Source: Sciurus carolinensis (taxonomy: Eukaryota > Chordata > Mammalia > Rodentia > Sciuridae). Taken from it: DNA of 64,000 bases. Below, piece after piece: positions 43,447 to 54,547 of this stretch. The stretch covers positions 132,377,035-132,441,034 of the forward strand of contig NC_062222.1 of assembly GCF_902686445.1 (NCBI RefSeq), in the 5' to 3' direction. How positions within the stretch are numbered: the first letter of the stretch is position 1; each line of letters opens with the position of its first letter. A program made the translations under genes and the position numbers. Below the pieces are notes generated by a model, which had not been told where the DNA came from, did no database searches, and saw only the letters and a list, made by a program, of their open reading frames with translations.

Positions 43447-45244
43447 TCAAAGAAACCTCTGCCTAACTCATGCTGCAGATTAACCGCTACCTTGTTCCAG
43501 CACTGGCTCTTTATTTATTTCCCTCGACCATCTTTTGCGTCCGTCATTTGACATGGATGCCTACCAGGGAACCCTGTGTTTATCCCTATCCTGTTTACAC
43601 AGCTCTGCTTATAATTGTATTTATGCAATGATGCAATTCAGCATTATACAAATTAGTGAAATAGGAACATGCTTGCTACTTTCATGAAATTATGAATAGT
43701 TGCAGAGAGACTGAGAATTCCTTTAAAACTCTATGTGAGAAAATCACACTAGGATTTCTTATCCCACGGATAAAAAGGTGCCTGGTGTAGTCAAGAGAAG
43801 AGCAGAGTAAAAAAAGGAATATAAAAATGATGCCAGATGAAGGTTCAAGCTTCTGAGCTCCAAATTCCCACAAGGGTCTGTGTAGGTATTGACCATAGCA
43901 CAAGAATAAGAGATCATTTGAGAAAAAAATTGTCTCTGAGATCCAGTCTTATGGAATAAACCTGGAGCAGTTTTGCTTCTGATAGGATCTAGACCTACAT
44001 CCAAGAGCCTATCATCTCTTATCTTCTAAAATCTAGAGATTTGTTTCAGTTTCCAAAGTTCTGAGAGTCAAACTCTCGTTCTTACATTCATCCTACAGAA
44101 GTCTACAAAACGAAACACTCCAACCAATGAACTGAACCATGAACCAAAAAATGGAAAACAAACAACTCCAACAACAAAGTTCTCAATAGTTTTTTGAAAA
44201 CGGAGATGAATATTTTAAAATGATAGAAAAAAACTGACTCTAAAATATTAGTATCTAATTATATGTTCATAAGAAAACTGTTACAGAAATCTATTTTAAA
44301 ATTTTAACTATATTTTATATATTTATTTTTGGAAGTGTCTTTGCATCCTGACTCCATAATTTAAAAAACTTAGATGGAAACATCATATTTTAAGAAAAAT
44401 CTTGAATCTACAATACAAAACTGGTGAATTGATGTATATTCATAAGTTCTAAGGTAAAAATGTGCATGCAAGCACATTTATAGAACATTTTTGTTGAATT
44501 GATCAATACTGGCTCTTAACAGATTAGAAGGCCTATCCTCTACGAGGTGTAAGTAGTTATTTGGGTTCCAGACACGTAGCCCTCTTCAAAAGCACCACAT
44601 ATTTTCTGTGGTTCACCATCCCAACCCACTACCTCCTGCCTGCCTCAAAAGGCACTGGTTGCCCCTTTCCTGCTCTAGCATAGTACCAACTACACTGACT
44701 TGTGGGCAGTAAGTTGTGACAATAGACTTGTAGCTTTAACTGACTTGGGTACTATATGTTCAACTCTTCAGCTCAGTCATTTCCTACCTGATTGTGGAGG
44801 TCTTCTTTATCTCTTTCATCATCCACTTAAAGATGGTTCAAGGTCAGTGAGAGACCAGGCTACTGAACAAAAGATGGGATCTAGTTGGCAAATAACTGAC
44901 TTTAGTTAGACAAAATGAAGGCCTCTAAAATAATAAAGCAGAATTTCTTGATTTGCTCACAAACTGAATCAGCATGTCACTACTACATGAAGGAATTAAA
45001 ATAATAAAAGGGGGTGCAAATAGATATTTATGCTTTCCTACTTAAAGTTTTTCAAAGAAAAATAATTGTACCTATTTAGTAATTACAACTTTGTTGAGTA
45101 CTTTTCCCTTTGACAGGCACGATGAACTTAAATACCATAGGAATATTTATTTAATCATCCTACAAACCCTGACCATGTCCTGGATAAGTTTGGTCTAATG
45201 AATCACAGAAACCCAGTTGGAATTTCACCTCCTGGTCACAGTAC
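43447..45244. other. unique AT-rich non-coding sequence
   Basis: No gene or clear repeat. A weak MIR-like stretch may lie at 45090-45180. Open frames on the minus strand at 43682-44004 have no recognisable domain. Confidence 0.4.
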
Positions 45245-45468
45245 AAGGTACCTAGTACATAGTGTGTGCAGCTACCTATGCTAAGCACTTTCCATGTAGA
45301 TTCCTTTCATTCCTCACTACATCCTTATGAAGTAGGAATGTTCATTGCAATCACTTTCCATCAAGGGCACAGAGGCATAAAAAATAATTATTTCACACAT
45401 CTTATAAATGGCAGGATTTTAACTTGAACCCAGCAATATTCCAGAGTCTGTGTTTACATGTTTGATCT
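45245..45468 (-). mobile_element. MIR SINE
   Basis: Plus strand: 'ctagtacatagtgtgtgcagctacctatgctaagcac', 'cattcctcactacatccttatgaagtaggaatgtt', 'caagggcacagaggcataaaaaataa', 'atggcaggattttaacttgaacccagcaatattccagagtctgtg'. This is a nearly complete reversed MIR. Confidence 0.75.
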
Positions 45469-45521
45469 CTTTCCTTCAGGGTTTTATTTTTGTTATTATC
45501 GTTATGTTCTCTGAACCTCCG

Positions 45522-46236
45522 TGACTTAGTCTGTTTGAGTTGCTGTAATAAGATACCATAAACCGGGTGACTTGTAAATGACAATAACCTGTTTTTCATG
45601 GTTCAGAAGCCTGGGAAATCCAAGAGCAAGTGCCGGTCGACTCAGGGTGAGGTGAACCACTTCCTGGTTCATGGCACCTTTATCCTGCATTCTCCTATGG
45701 TCAAAGAGGCAAGGCAGATCTCTGCATCCTTGAAAAGAGCCTTAGCCCCAATCATGAGGACTCCACCTTCAAGATCTGTTACGGATCTTCAATGTCCCAC
45801 AAAGGCTCATGTTGCCTAAAGGGTTGGTCACTAGCCTATGGGAAGTGAGGTCTATGGGGAGAAGTTAGGTCACTGGAGGCTGCTCTCAGAGCAGATTTGA
45901 GACACTGGTTTCTTCCCCTCTCTTTCTCTGTTGCTTCCCAGCAGCCTAGAGATGAACAGCATTTTTCCACCACACATTTCCTGCTGTGATATACTCCTTC
46001 ACCACAAACTAGAAAGCAATAAAGCCAAACAACTATGGCTGGAACCTCTGAGACCATGAGTCAGGATAAACCTTTGCTCCTTGTGAGTTGTTTATCTCAG
46101 GTGTTTTGTTACAGTAGTAGATAACTGACTAGCACAAGACCTAATCATCTCATGAAGACTTAACCTCCAAAACCGTCACTTTGTGGGTATTTCAACATGT
46201 TAATTTTGGGGGGACACAGACATTCATGTCATAACA
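45522..46236 (-). mobile_element. MLT1 LTR interrupted by a sense MaLR LTR
   Basis: The left piece (45522-45774) starts TGACTTAGTCTGTTTGAGTTG and runs 'taagataccataaaccgggtgacttgtaaatgac', 'ggttcagaagcctgggaaatccaagagcaagtgcc', 'ccccaatcatgaggactccacc'. The right piece (46135-46236) continues 'gacctaatcatctcatgaagacttaacctccaaaacc', 'ggtatttcaacatgttaattttggggggacacagacattcatgtc' and ends ATAACA. Together they are one full-length antisense MLT1. Confidence 0.9.
45770..46139 (+). mobile_element. MaLR solo LTR inside MLT1, 5-bp target duplication
   Basis: The inserted LTR (45775-46134) contains TGTTACGGATC...'caatgtcccacaaaggctcatg', 'gggaagtgaggtctatggggag', 'ctctttctctgttgcttccca', 'ccatgagtcaggataaacctttgctcc' and 'gttacagtagtagataactgactagca'. 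caaga occurs at 45770-45774 and 46135-46139. Removing one copy and the LTR restores an uninterrupted MLT1 (ccaccttcaaga/cctaatc), which confirms the limits. The polyadenylation signal is degraded (gataaac). Confidence 0.88.
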
Positions 46237-46828
46237 GTTTTGTCAAACATAAGTTGTAAGAATGAGAACTTTTGAGCTGATTATGTATACTTGTAAAGCA
46301 AAGAAACAAACTAAACAAACTTGTCTTCTTTTAAGATGGGATTTGGAAAGCTCAGAAAACTATGCTAAGTGATGGAGTTCAAGGAGTATCAAACAATGTC
46401 CACTGTCATAGGTTAGATTTTTATATGCCTATTGGGTTTAGTCCTATGGTATGGAATTAGTACATGCTAAAGAAATACTTAATACATGCTCAATCCAATG
46501 TAAAAATGTGCCGGTCCTCCCAAGTCAGGAATTTAGATGCCATTTTCATCCTTATATATTAATATATTCTAATGTTTGCTCAAAATAGCTTTGTAACCTC
46601 ACCACATATATGCAAATTTATTAAAAATAGGGACTCTAAGTCAATCTTCAGCCACTTCTGACATTTATATTGTCATAATATTTATCTTATCCTTTTAGAT
46701 TTTAATAGATTTATTATCTTTTTTATCTTAAAATAAATTTAGTAACATAAAATTAAGATATACTCTGTCCATTTGAATGAAACATTCTATAATTCTAAGA
46801 CTTTGTGATCTGGTCACTTATTTTTGAA
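46237..46828. other. unique AT-rich sequence
   Basis: Nothing recognised. Confidence 0.45.
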
Positions 46829-46990
46829 GTATATATATATATATATATATACACACAAACACACACACACACATATATATATATACTTATATGTACACAT
46901 ATTTATAAGCATATATATTTTAAGTTTAGATATATGTATATACAGTAAAAAGCTTTATATGATCTATATATATGAAGTTCATATATATAT
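46829..46990. repeat. (AT)n-(CA)n-(AT)n compound microsatellite
   Basis: An AT run (46829-46850), then CA runs (46851-46875), a second AT run (about 46874-46886), and degenerate TATA-rich sequence to about 46990. Length-variable type. Confidence 0.9.
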
Positions 46991-47334
46991 TTAAATATAC
47001 ATAATATTTACTTTTTAGTCCTAAGGAAAAATTAAGGCATGAAAAGGAAACCTTTAAGTTATAGCAGTTGGAGAGAGAACTTTACAAAGCAACAAAATGG
47101 ATAATTTAGTACAAACCTTAAACTGAAAGGTAGATATCGTAATATCATCTATTTAAAGAATTGTAGAGAAATGAAAATAACACTCAAAAAAACCCTTCAA
47201 AAGCACTTTGGAAAATAAATGCACATTTTAAATACCAACAAAATATTCTTTATTCAAAACCATGTTAATAGCTAAATGTCCATAATAGATGAGACTTGGT
47301 GAGTTTAAGGAATATTCAAGGCACACGGCTCTCC
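46991..47334. other. unique AT-rich sequence
   Basis: Nothing recognised. Confidence 0.45.
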
Positions 47335-47395
47335 GCCATTCATTCTTTCATTCTTCATTCATCAACACTTACTGAACCACACACTACTTATCATT
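47335..47395 (-). mobile_element. possible L2 3' end fragment
   Basis: 'gccattcattctttcattcttcattcatcaacacttactgaacc' resembles the antisense L2 3' end (ttcattcattcaacaaatatttattgagc). Short and only suggestive. Confidence 0.45.
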
Positions 47396-47559
47396 AATCC
47401 ATGAGATGATGCCAGTTTTGTTTTGTTTTGCCTGGACCAGGGATCTAATTGTGCTTCTGCCACATGTGTATTTAGTACAGAGGTTGTCGCTGTGAATTGT
47501 GCTTAGCCTGCTGGTTTTACTAGGGATTCAAGTTGGATAAATCACTGGAATTCTTCATG

Positions 47560-47950
47560 TTTCCCTGCAGGTCTCCACCATTGTGGCCTCCTCAGGGTGC
47601 AGTGTATTCCTCCCTCTTGACTCTGGACTTGGCCATGTGACTCCTTTGTTCAGTGGTTTGAAGGTGGGTATAATAGTGTACCAGTTCTGAGTATAGATAT
47701 TAAGAAGTTTTATATGCTTCTACTCTCTCTCTTCCTTACGCCTCTGCCATGACCTTGACAGGAGTTTTCTCTGTCACTTTTGCCCTTCAACCTGGACCTT
47801 CGAATGTCTACCTGAAGTAGAGCCAGGCAATGCCAAACCTCAGGCATGCACGACCCCCAGACACCCCCTAGCACATACTAAGTTGGACCACCCTTCCCTG
47901 AGACTCAGATTAGTGAGAATAAATGATTGTGATATTTAACCACCAAGTTT
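47560..47950 (+). mobile_element. old ERVL/MaLR-class LTR
   Basis: 'cctcttgactctggacttggccatgtgactcctttg', 'gcttctactctctctcttccttacgcctctgccatgacc', 'cctgagactcagattagtgagaataaatgattgtgatatttaaccaccaagttt' follow the order of an old mammalian LTR (gacttggccatgtgact ... gcaataataaatgattgttgttttaagccactaagttt). The AATAAA signal is kept (about 47919). The extreme 3' end is eroded. Confidence 0.65.
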
Positions 47951-48749
47951 GGATGTCTTTTGTGACCCAGAGTTTCAATGGCAATGGCTGAGTGGCCATC
48001 TCTTAGCCTAATCCTTCTGACCTCTTTCCGTTCCCACACTCTACCTCCTTACTAGTGCAGACTTGCTTGATAGGTGAGTTTGGAAGAAGAAATTGGAGGT
48101 GCATGGTCTAAGTCATTATTTCCCTCCATTATTTTGGGGTGTGAGTTACCTTCAGGGATTTTCTGTTCTACTTCTTGTTGTGCAGGTTTGTAGGGAGGAA
48201 TGCATGCACACAGGCATGAATCATGCACAGACAGACACTTTCCAATTAAGGTCGTCATGCTGAACGGGTAAGTTACTTAAATTCAGCTGCCCTTTCAGAA
48301 AGCCTAGAGGACCACAAAAATAAGACATCTTCATCAACATCAGCTTTATCAGCAATAAAGATGGTATTTTAGCCTCAAATGCCTTACTTTATCTTACTTC
48401 TCAAAAACAATTTTTTTCAGAACTGAAGAACATCAGAGGGATGCCAACACTAGAGTCTCCTCACACTCCTCAGATGGGCAGCCTGGGCCAGAGTGGGGGC
48501 CGATGCATGCAGCATGCTGGAGTTGTAAAGGCTCTTCTTCCATGGCACTGGTGTTGGCAGTGACTGGACAGGAGACCAGGTATTGCCTTCACTTCACTGA
48601 GTGCCCTTGACATGGATAGAACATGATTGACATATGAACGTATTGATTAATGTACATATGTGTGTATGATCAAAATATACAAAGCACTTGATGTGTGATT
48701 TACAAATGTGAAGTCATTAATACCTATAATAACACTGTATCATAATGTC
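47951..48749. other. unique non-coding sequence
   Basis: No gene or repeat recognised. Confidence 0.45.
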
Positions 48750-49095
48750 TGTCTTAGATGATTCAGTTTGTGACAAGAAGATGTCACAAACTGGGTGACT
48801 AATAAAGAACAAGAATGTATTTCTCGTGGTTCTGCAGGCTGGAAATTCCAAGATCAAAGTGCTGACTGAATCATACCTGTTTATAGTGCGTTCTCTAGTT
48901 CATACACGACTGCCCTTTTACTGTGTCCCTGCAGAAGGGGAACTCTGGTTTCTTCAGCCGTGGTAGGGCAGTAGTCCCATTCATGAGGACTCTACCCTCA
49001 TAACCTACTCACTTTCTGAAGGCCCACCTCTTAAGATCTTTACATTGGGGATTAAGTTGCAGCATGTAAATTTTGAGGGACACAATCACGATACT
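48750..49095 (-). mobile_element. MLT1 LTR
   Basis: Plus strand 'gtcttagatgattcagtttgtgac', 'ctgggtgactaataaagaacaagaatgtatttctcgtggttctgcaggctggaaattccaagatcaaag', 'gtagtcccattcatgaggactctaccctcataacc', 'ggcccacctcttaagatctttacattggggattaagttgcagcatgtaaattttgagggacacaatcac'. Near-complete antisense MLT1. It contains an unusual perfect hairpin at 48764-48793. Confidence 0.88.
48764..48793. other. 11-bp perfect hairpin inside MLT1
   Basis: cagtttgtgac (48764-48774) and gtcacaaactg (48783-48793) are exact reverse complements with an 8-nt loop. MLT1 has a natural short stem here (ctgttg..taacag in other copies); this copy has a longer perfect one. Confidence 0.85.
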
Positions 49096-49109
49096 TACGT
49101 TATCGTGAT
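49085..49109. other. 9-bp perfect hairpin at the MLT1 edge
   Basis: atcacgata (49085-49093) and tatcgtgat (49101-49109) pair exactly around a 7-nt loop (cttacgt), at the U3 terminus of the MLT1. A partial third copy (catcatgatat) follows near 49124-49134. Confidence 0.85.
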
Positions 49110-50689
49110 ATATAATGTTACTGCATCATGATATTATGCCCAAGACTATTTTTTCCCTTTGGATTTTAACTGCTATCATTTGACACTGGTTTAGGCCTTT
49201 GAGTACAGGAGATTTTTAATTTAGTTGTTTTCTGCAATTTAAGACAACTTTGTGCAAAGATAAGCAGTTTGCTTTGTCAAAGCAACAGAATGTACATAAA
49301 AGTCATTAGGCAATTGAGGATTGGACCTTGATTAAGAAAACATAAAGGTGTGGGGAGCAGGACCAGCAAGGTGGCAGATACTAGAAATGATAATGAAGTG
49401 GAAATCTTGAAATTCAAAATTACCTTGGTGGATATGATCTCAGTAGACAACATCAGGCACACTAACCTCAGCAAAGGTGAGACTGCAGTAAAGTTGTGTC
49501 CTACATTCTCAATTTATGGGAGCCACAGGCAGCTGTCAGCCCTCAATCACAAACTATGGAAAGCAGGTTGCCGTGGAAGTCCAGTGGCTCGCTGCCCTCA
49601 GTAGTGGTCACAGCAGATGCCACGTGGAGCCTCAGTCATAAATGCCAGCTATGTAACAAGTTTTAGGAAATGAGTTGTTTGCATACTAGGCTGAAGTATT
49701 GGGGCCTTGGTTTAAATTAGTAGTGCAGATGCAGGCAGGTAATGCAAGATCAGGTGATCAGAAGTTCTTTTAGGGACAGGGACTAATCTTGGATTCATGG
49801 CATTTCTCTAAGGGTAGGTGGATTTATGGTGCAGCTAATAAAGCACAGACACTCTTCCAAGTCTCTCTGAGATTCCCAGTGTGCAATTTTAAGTCGGATT
49901 TTTTGTAAAACTGGTAAAGGTAAGATATTTCAGTCATAATCGATGTGTCCCCTACTTATTTGGACTCGGACCATCCATTTCTCTTTCCCAATGGATGGCA
50001 GGGGTGGGCTAGGGGGTGTTGCCATGCACAGAAAATAGGCCTCATGCCTGTAGATTGCAGTCACTATGAACAGTCACAGTGCTGTCAATCTTTCTGGAAT
50101 AGGCCTGAATTTCAGGAACACTATCCCTCCCCTATTCTCTGTGTGTACTCTGCAAAAGCATAAACAGAGGTCCTGGGTCAAAGTTCAGAACTGATTTTCT
50201 AATTGACATTAAATTTTATTTTGTGTGTGTCAGAAGGTGAGGCAAATAGTATAAAATTCAGATCCCATAAACACTGACTTAGACCCTCTCCACAAGTTCG
50301 TCTCTGCCAGATGGCCTCAGGTTAGCTTTGGATTAAATAAATTCTTGTGATGGAAAAAGTTTGAGTAGGAAACAATTCCACAGGAAGAGACAGAGGGAGA
50401 AGGCAGAATGCCAAAGGATTCAAAGTGTCTGAAGAGGAAAGAATGGATGTGACATTACTGAAAAATAGTCCCTGCATATAAAACTGCCTTCAAGGCCAAA
50501 GTAGAAAATAAGAGGAACAGATACAGACTCGGGCATAACATCGTGATATTTATCTTATAAAAGAAAAAAAATGTATTTCAAATGACCTGGTGACCTAGCC
50601 TACCAATACTGCAGATTTCAAAACTTTGCATGCCCTCTCTGCTGAACAGTGCTTTGTTAGCACTGTGAATTCTATTTGGGCCCTTCAAG
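49110..50689. other. unique non-coding sequence
   Basis: No named repeat. Plus strand 49350-49604 is open for 84 codons with mixed residues and no recognised domain; I cannot assign it and consider it chance. Confidence 0.45.
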
Positions 50690-50825
50690 AAAGAAAGGAA
50701 ATATAGGATTTTTCCTAGGTCTAAAACAGAGAAGTAGGAAAAGAAGGAGGAAAGAAGTAGGGAGAGAGGAAGACAGACAGAGGAAAAGAGAGAAAGAAAG
50801 ACTGAGGGACAGAGACAGAGATCCT
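50690..50825. repeat. purine-rich (GA-rich) low-complexity tract
   Basis: Runs of gaaag, gagag and agacag motifs over about 135 bp. The Arg/Lys/Glu-rich open frame across it is an artefact. Confidence 0.8.
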
Positions 50826-51189
50826 TACACTTGCTGTAAAGGAATCCTGATGGACATAGTCATATGAGAAGTTGGAAGTGTGAAATTTAGACCAGAATTT
50901 CCTAGAACTTTAATGTGCAGACAAATAAATTTTATTTTAAGCATCAATTTCTTTGCTTCACTTTCAAAGTTAATTCCTTAACTTACAAAATTATTTAACT
51001 TTTTTTTTAGTTTTAGATTTTAATTTCTTCCTGAAATTATGGGACACATTTAAAATTAAATTTGGGAACATCTTCATATCTTTGACATTTCAAGTATCTT
51101 AATAACATTCAATCTCATTGTAGAATCACTAATAAGATATATTGCACAACATGGATGGTTGTACATAGAGATGGGAAAATTGAATATAA
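50826..51189. other. unique AT-rich sequence
   Basis: Nothing recognised. Confidence 0.4.
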
Positions 51190-52485
51190 ATTGAATTTTC
51201 AATTTTAGCTTCTGATCATGATGGAATGAAGTAGACCAGAATTATACTCTTGCAATATGAAACTAAAAGAAGTGGACAAAATGTGTGAAATAACTATTTT
51301 AATTCATTGAAAAACATGAAGCAAAAAGCTGATCTCCGGAGTGAGGGGAGGTAACAAGGTAAGGCCCAGGACCACTCGTTCCTGATTTTGACTAGAGCAA
51401 CTGCTAAGTGAGATGCACCCAGAGGAAGCTGGCCAGAGACCAGCAGCCCTGCTGATCCAAGAGGCCATTCTGGATACACTGAGTAGCAGGAAAGGGAAAT
51501 GTTAGTTACCTGATATGATCAGTACACATTTTATACATGGATCAAATTATCACACTGATTCTCACAAATATGTACAATTACTACCATTTACTCAGAAATT
51601 GTAAAAATTCAGGGTTAAGAAGATGGAAATGTTAACTACCCTGATTTGATCATTATTCATTGTGTACATGTATCAATTATCACAGTCTACTCCCTAAGCA
51701 TGTACAATTAAATTAGTAATAATTAATAAAAGTTTTTTAAAAATAAGGATTGCGAGACTGAGTGCCTCAGAGAAAGGAGATCTGGGTCTCTGAGATCGTA
51801 GCTGAACACAGTCGGCTTACTCATTTGCAGGTGACTTGTGAGGGCCCAGGTAGCGAATCTGAGTTGATGCTGTGCAGTGTTCTGCTCCTGTATCTAGTGA
51901 AGCCCCACAAGGCCAGATAAGAAATGCTCCCACAGAAGCTGCAGTGGAGAGCAGCTGCAAGCCACATGATTCTCAGAGGACAAAGCCCAGCAGGGTCAGG
52001 GCTCTCCCCAGGAGAGACCAGGCCAATACACTGAGCAGTCAGCTCAGCAGAGACAACAGGAGGCTTGTCCCTAGGGTGGGACTGATTGTTTATGAGAACG
52101 CACATTATTGCAGGCCACATCCTCACCTCGGAAAGACACTTAAAAAACAGTTCTTTGAAGTTCTTGAAGGAACACAAGAATTATCACCCTACTCGAGAGA
52201 TGAAGTCCAATAACTCCGGGAAGGAAATAGAAAACCTAGCAATCAAGAATGGAACACGAAAAAAATACTAGCCAATGAAACTCAGGGAAATGTGATCCAC
52301 AGGGGGAAAAAACATAATTCTAGTGGAAACAGAACTTGAAATGACCTAAATGACTGGTAGGAGCGGACAAGGAGCAGTTCAGACAGTAATGAAGGAAGGA
52401 TCAGTGAACGGGAAGACATGGCAGCAGAAAGGAGAGGAAACGAACCCAGGAAATCAATACCATAGAGATAAAGATACATAGATAC
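51190..52485 (+). mobile_element. possible old L1 5' UTR/ORF1 region
   Basis: The flanks of the L1 3' copies (51190-51493 and 51751-52485) have the purine-rich, moderately GC texture of old L1 5' regions. The last 150 bp read like the ORF1 start region of L1M/HAL1 elements (for example 'ggatcagtgaacgggaagacatggcagcagaaa'). Open frames at 51821-52213 on both strands are broken and show no coiled-coil or RNA-binding domain that I can name. Low certainty. Confidence 0.35.
51494..51750 (+). mobile_element. two tandem L1 3' end copies
   Basis: Copy 1 (51494-51598) has 'gaaatgttagttacctgatatgatcagtacacattttatacatggatcaaattatcacac...aatatgtacaatta'. Copy 2 (51622-51735) has 'gaaatgttaactaccctgatttgatcattattcattgtgtacatgtatcaattatcacag...catgtacaatta' and ends 'taataaaag'. 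Both match the terminal part of an L1 3' UTR. They may be an internal tandem duplication, which some L1 3' UTRs have, or two insertions. Confidence 0.7.
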
Positions 52486-52670
52486 AGATAATTTTGTAAT
52501 AAAATTCTTTTTAATAATATTGTGATTTTTGTGTCACATTGATTTTAAATTTTATATTTAGTTATATGTAAATTATAATCCATTCATATAAAATGTAAGA
52601 AAAGAACAAATATAATTAAAATATAAAATAGAACCATACTTACATATACTCTTATGTATATATTATATAT
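52486..52670. other. unique AT-rich sequence
   Basis: Strongly AT-rich with no recognised element. Confidence 0.4.
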
Positions 52671-52750
52671 GATATATATTTGATGTGACATTTGCATAAT
52701 GAAAATGTCTGATATATATTTGATGTGACATTTGCATAATGAAAATGTCT
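52671..52750. repeat. perfect 40-bp tandem duplication
   Basis: Positions 52671-52710 and 52711-52750 are identical, from gatatatatttgatgtgac to gcataatgaaaatgtct. Two perfect adjacent copies in otherwise unique DNA indicate a recent local duplication, or an assembly artefact. Confidence 0.97.
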
Positions 52751-53257
52751 TCAGACATTTAATATGCTCTTTTTATGTTTACTATCATGAATATATAAGA
52801 AAATATTAGAAACTTGCCCTATGATTTTATTCCCCTTCATTTTACTATTAAATTTGCTTATTTCTCCAGTGTTAAATACCAATCATTATTCTTTGGTAAT
52901 ATATAGTATAGCATACCTTCTTTTTCCATTTTGAATCTTTTCCTTAATAACTAATGATATAAAATGATACTACTATCTATTTATAGACCTCTCTTTATTT
53001 TATTACTCCTAAACTTTATTAAGATTTAAAAAATTGTATTGTTTTATTTGTTTTTGATTTTGTGCCGTCAAAACTTATCTATCATATATTAAAAGTATTT
53101 CTTAATTCTGTGTATTACCTTTTCTTTTTATGAAAACCCATTCACATTTTTTAAAATTGGGAATGACCAATCAATTCCAGTGTGCCATCTCGAAAGCTGG
53201 GAACAAAATTCTGTCAGTAAGCAGTAGAGTTAGACTTTCAAAGGAACTGGACTGATT
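52751..53257. other. unique AT-rich sequence
   Basis: Nothing recognised. Confidence 0.45.
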
Positions 53258-53442
53258 CTGGGGTTTTTGCTCTTCCTTTCTAGGCCATGAAGCCATGCAG
53301 CTCTAGAGAAGCCACTTAGCTTCTCTGGCCTCCTCCTGTGAAGAATAGGACAGCAATGTGCATCTCATAGAAATCCAGGGAGGTAGCAAAGGCGAGCTAG
53401 GAGGCACTGAACACATAGCAAGTGTCATGAAATGTGTTCCCT
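53258..53442 (+). mobile_element. MIR SINE
   Basis: 'gccatgaagccatgcagctctagagaagccacttagcttctctggcctcctcctgtgaagaataggacagc' followed by 'catctcatagaaatccagggaggtagcaaaggcgag' and 'ggcactgaacacatagcaagtgtcatgaaatg' matches a sense MIR core and tail. Confidence 0.65.
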
Positions 53443-54469
53443 CTTTAAAACACAAATGAACTTGAAAAATGTTGTTCCAGGCACTTGTAGCTTTTAGGGT
53501 CTGGGTTGAAAAATCTGCTGATATCCATATTGGTTTCCTCCTGAATGTAATTTGATTTTTTTCTCTCACAGCCTTTAAAATTCTATCTTTATTTTGTATG
53601 TTAGTGAGCTTGCTATTACCCTGTGTACCATCCAATCCTGTGAGTCTGAAGTTTCTGTTAGGATGACCTGATGCCTCTTTCTCCCCCATCTACATTGGAA
53701 GGACCTGATGACAAATGTATTAGAAATAAAAAAATGGAACTACTTTTCAAAATCTCTGCATTCTTTCAGTTTTCCCACTTGGGGAAGGAAAAGTCCTTTA
53801 GTAGAGGCAGATAATTGCATTCATTATAAAGCATTTCATATTGTTGGGACTTGGAAAATGATATTTCAAATGATATTTCACTTGGGTGTGCTGATTACCT
53901 GAAAGGGTCTGGGCAGGAGGGACTTTCTCTGATACTCCGCTGGCTTCCTAGCTTCCTACACACTGAGTTCTACAGAAGTTACTCAGGCATAAATCCCTAG
54001 AGGCTCATCAACTGAGGAGGGAGATTCATGCACAGCACAGGAAGGAAGACCAGAATTATCACCAGGCCAGGGTCCAGATGGACTTTGTCACAGACTGTTA
54101 CCTCTTCTTCAGGCCTGTGTTCATCTCCTCTAAGAACCATTTCCTCTCTCTCTAAATGTCCTGCCCCTGATTCCTCTCCCCTCTCCCTCATGAAGAAGAT
54201 AAGCTTCTCCATCTTACAGGATCATCCAGCCTCACTGTCCTGTGAAGTTGCCAGGCACAACCTAAATTCATGTTCCTTTTCTCTCCTCCATCTGTCTATT
54301 GTCAGTTTCCTTCCTAGACTCAAATGCTCACACCTTCAGAGCATGGAGGAAAGTTCCTCTCTCCCCTACAACATTAACTGGCTCACAAAAGGATCCCTTG
54401 TGTATGCGTTCACATTACCTAAGCCAGTAAGTTTCTCTGAAGCTGAAAGTTTTTCATAATCCAGGAAGC
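53443..54469. other. unique non-coding sequence
   Basis: No gene or repeat recognised. Plus strand 54028-54459 is open for 143 codons and is pyrimidine-rich (Ser/Leu/Pro-rich). It has no recognised domain, and its upstream context gives no promoter or splice evidence. Confidence 0.45.
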
Positions 54470-54547
54470 ACCAAGCCCAAGCAGAAAAAAAAGAGATGCT
54501 AAGCAGTACCAAGCCCAAGCAGAAAAAAAAAAGAGATGCTAAGCAGT
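54470..54547. repeat. tandem duplication, 38 and 40 bp
   Basis: accaagcccaagcag-(A)n-gagatgctaagcagt occurs at 54470-54507 (A8) and 54508-54547 (A10). The copies differ only in the length of the A run. Confidence 0.95.

Noticed and set aside
54028..54459. Open frame of 143 codons as a gene
   Set aside because: Ser/Leu/Pro-rich composition from a pyrimidine-rich segment, with no domain and no supporting context.
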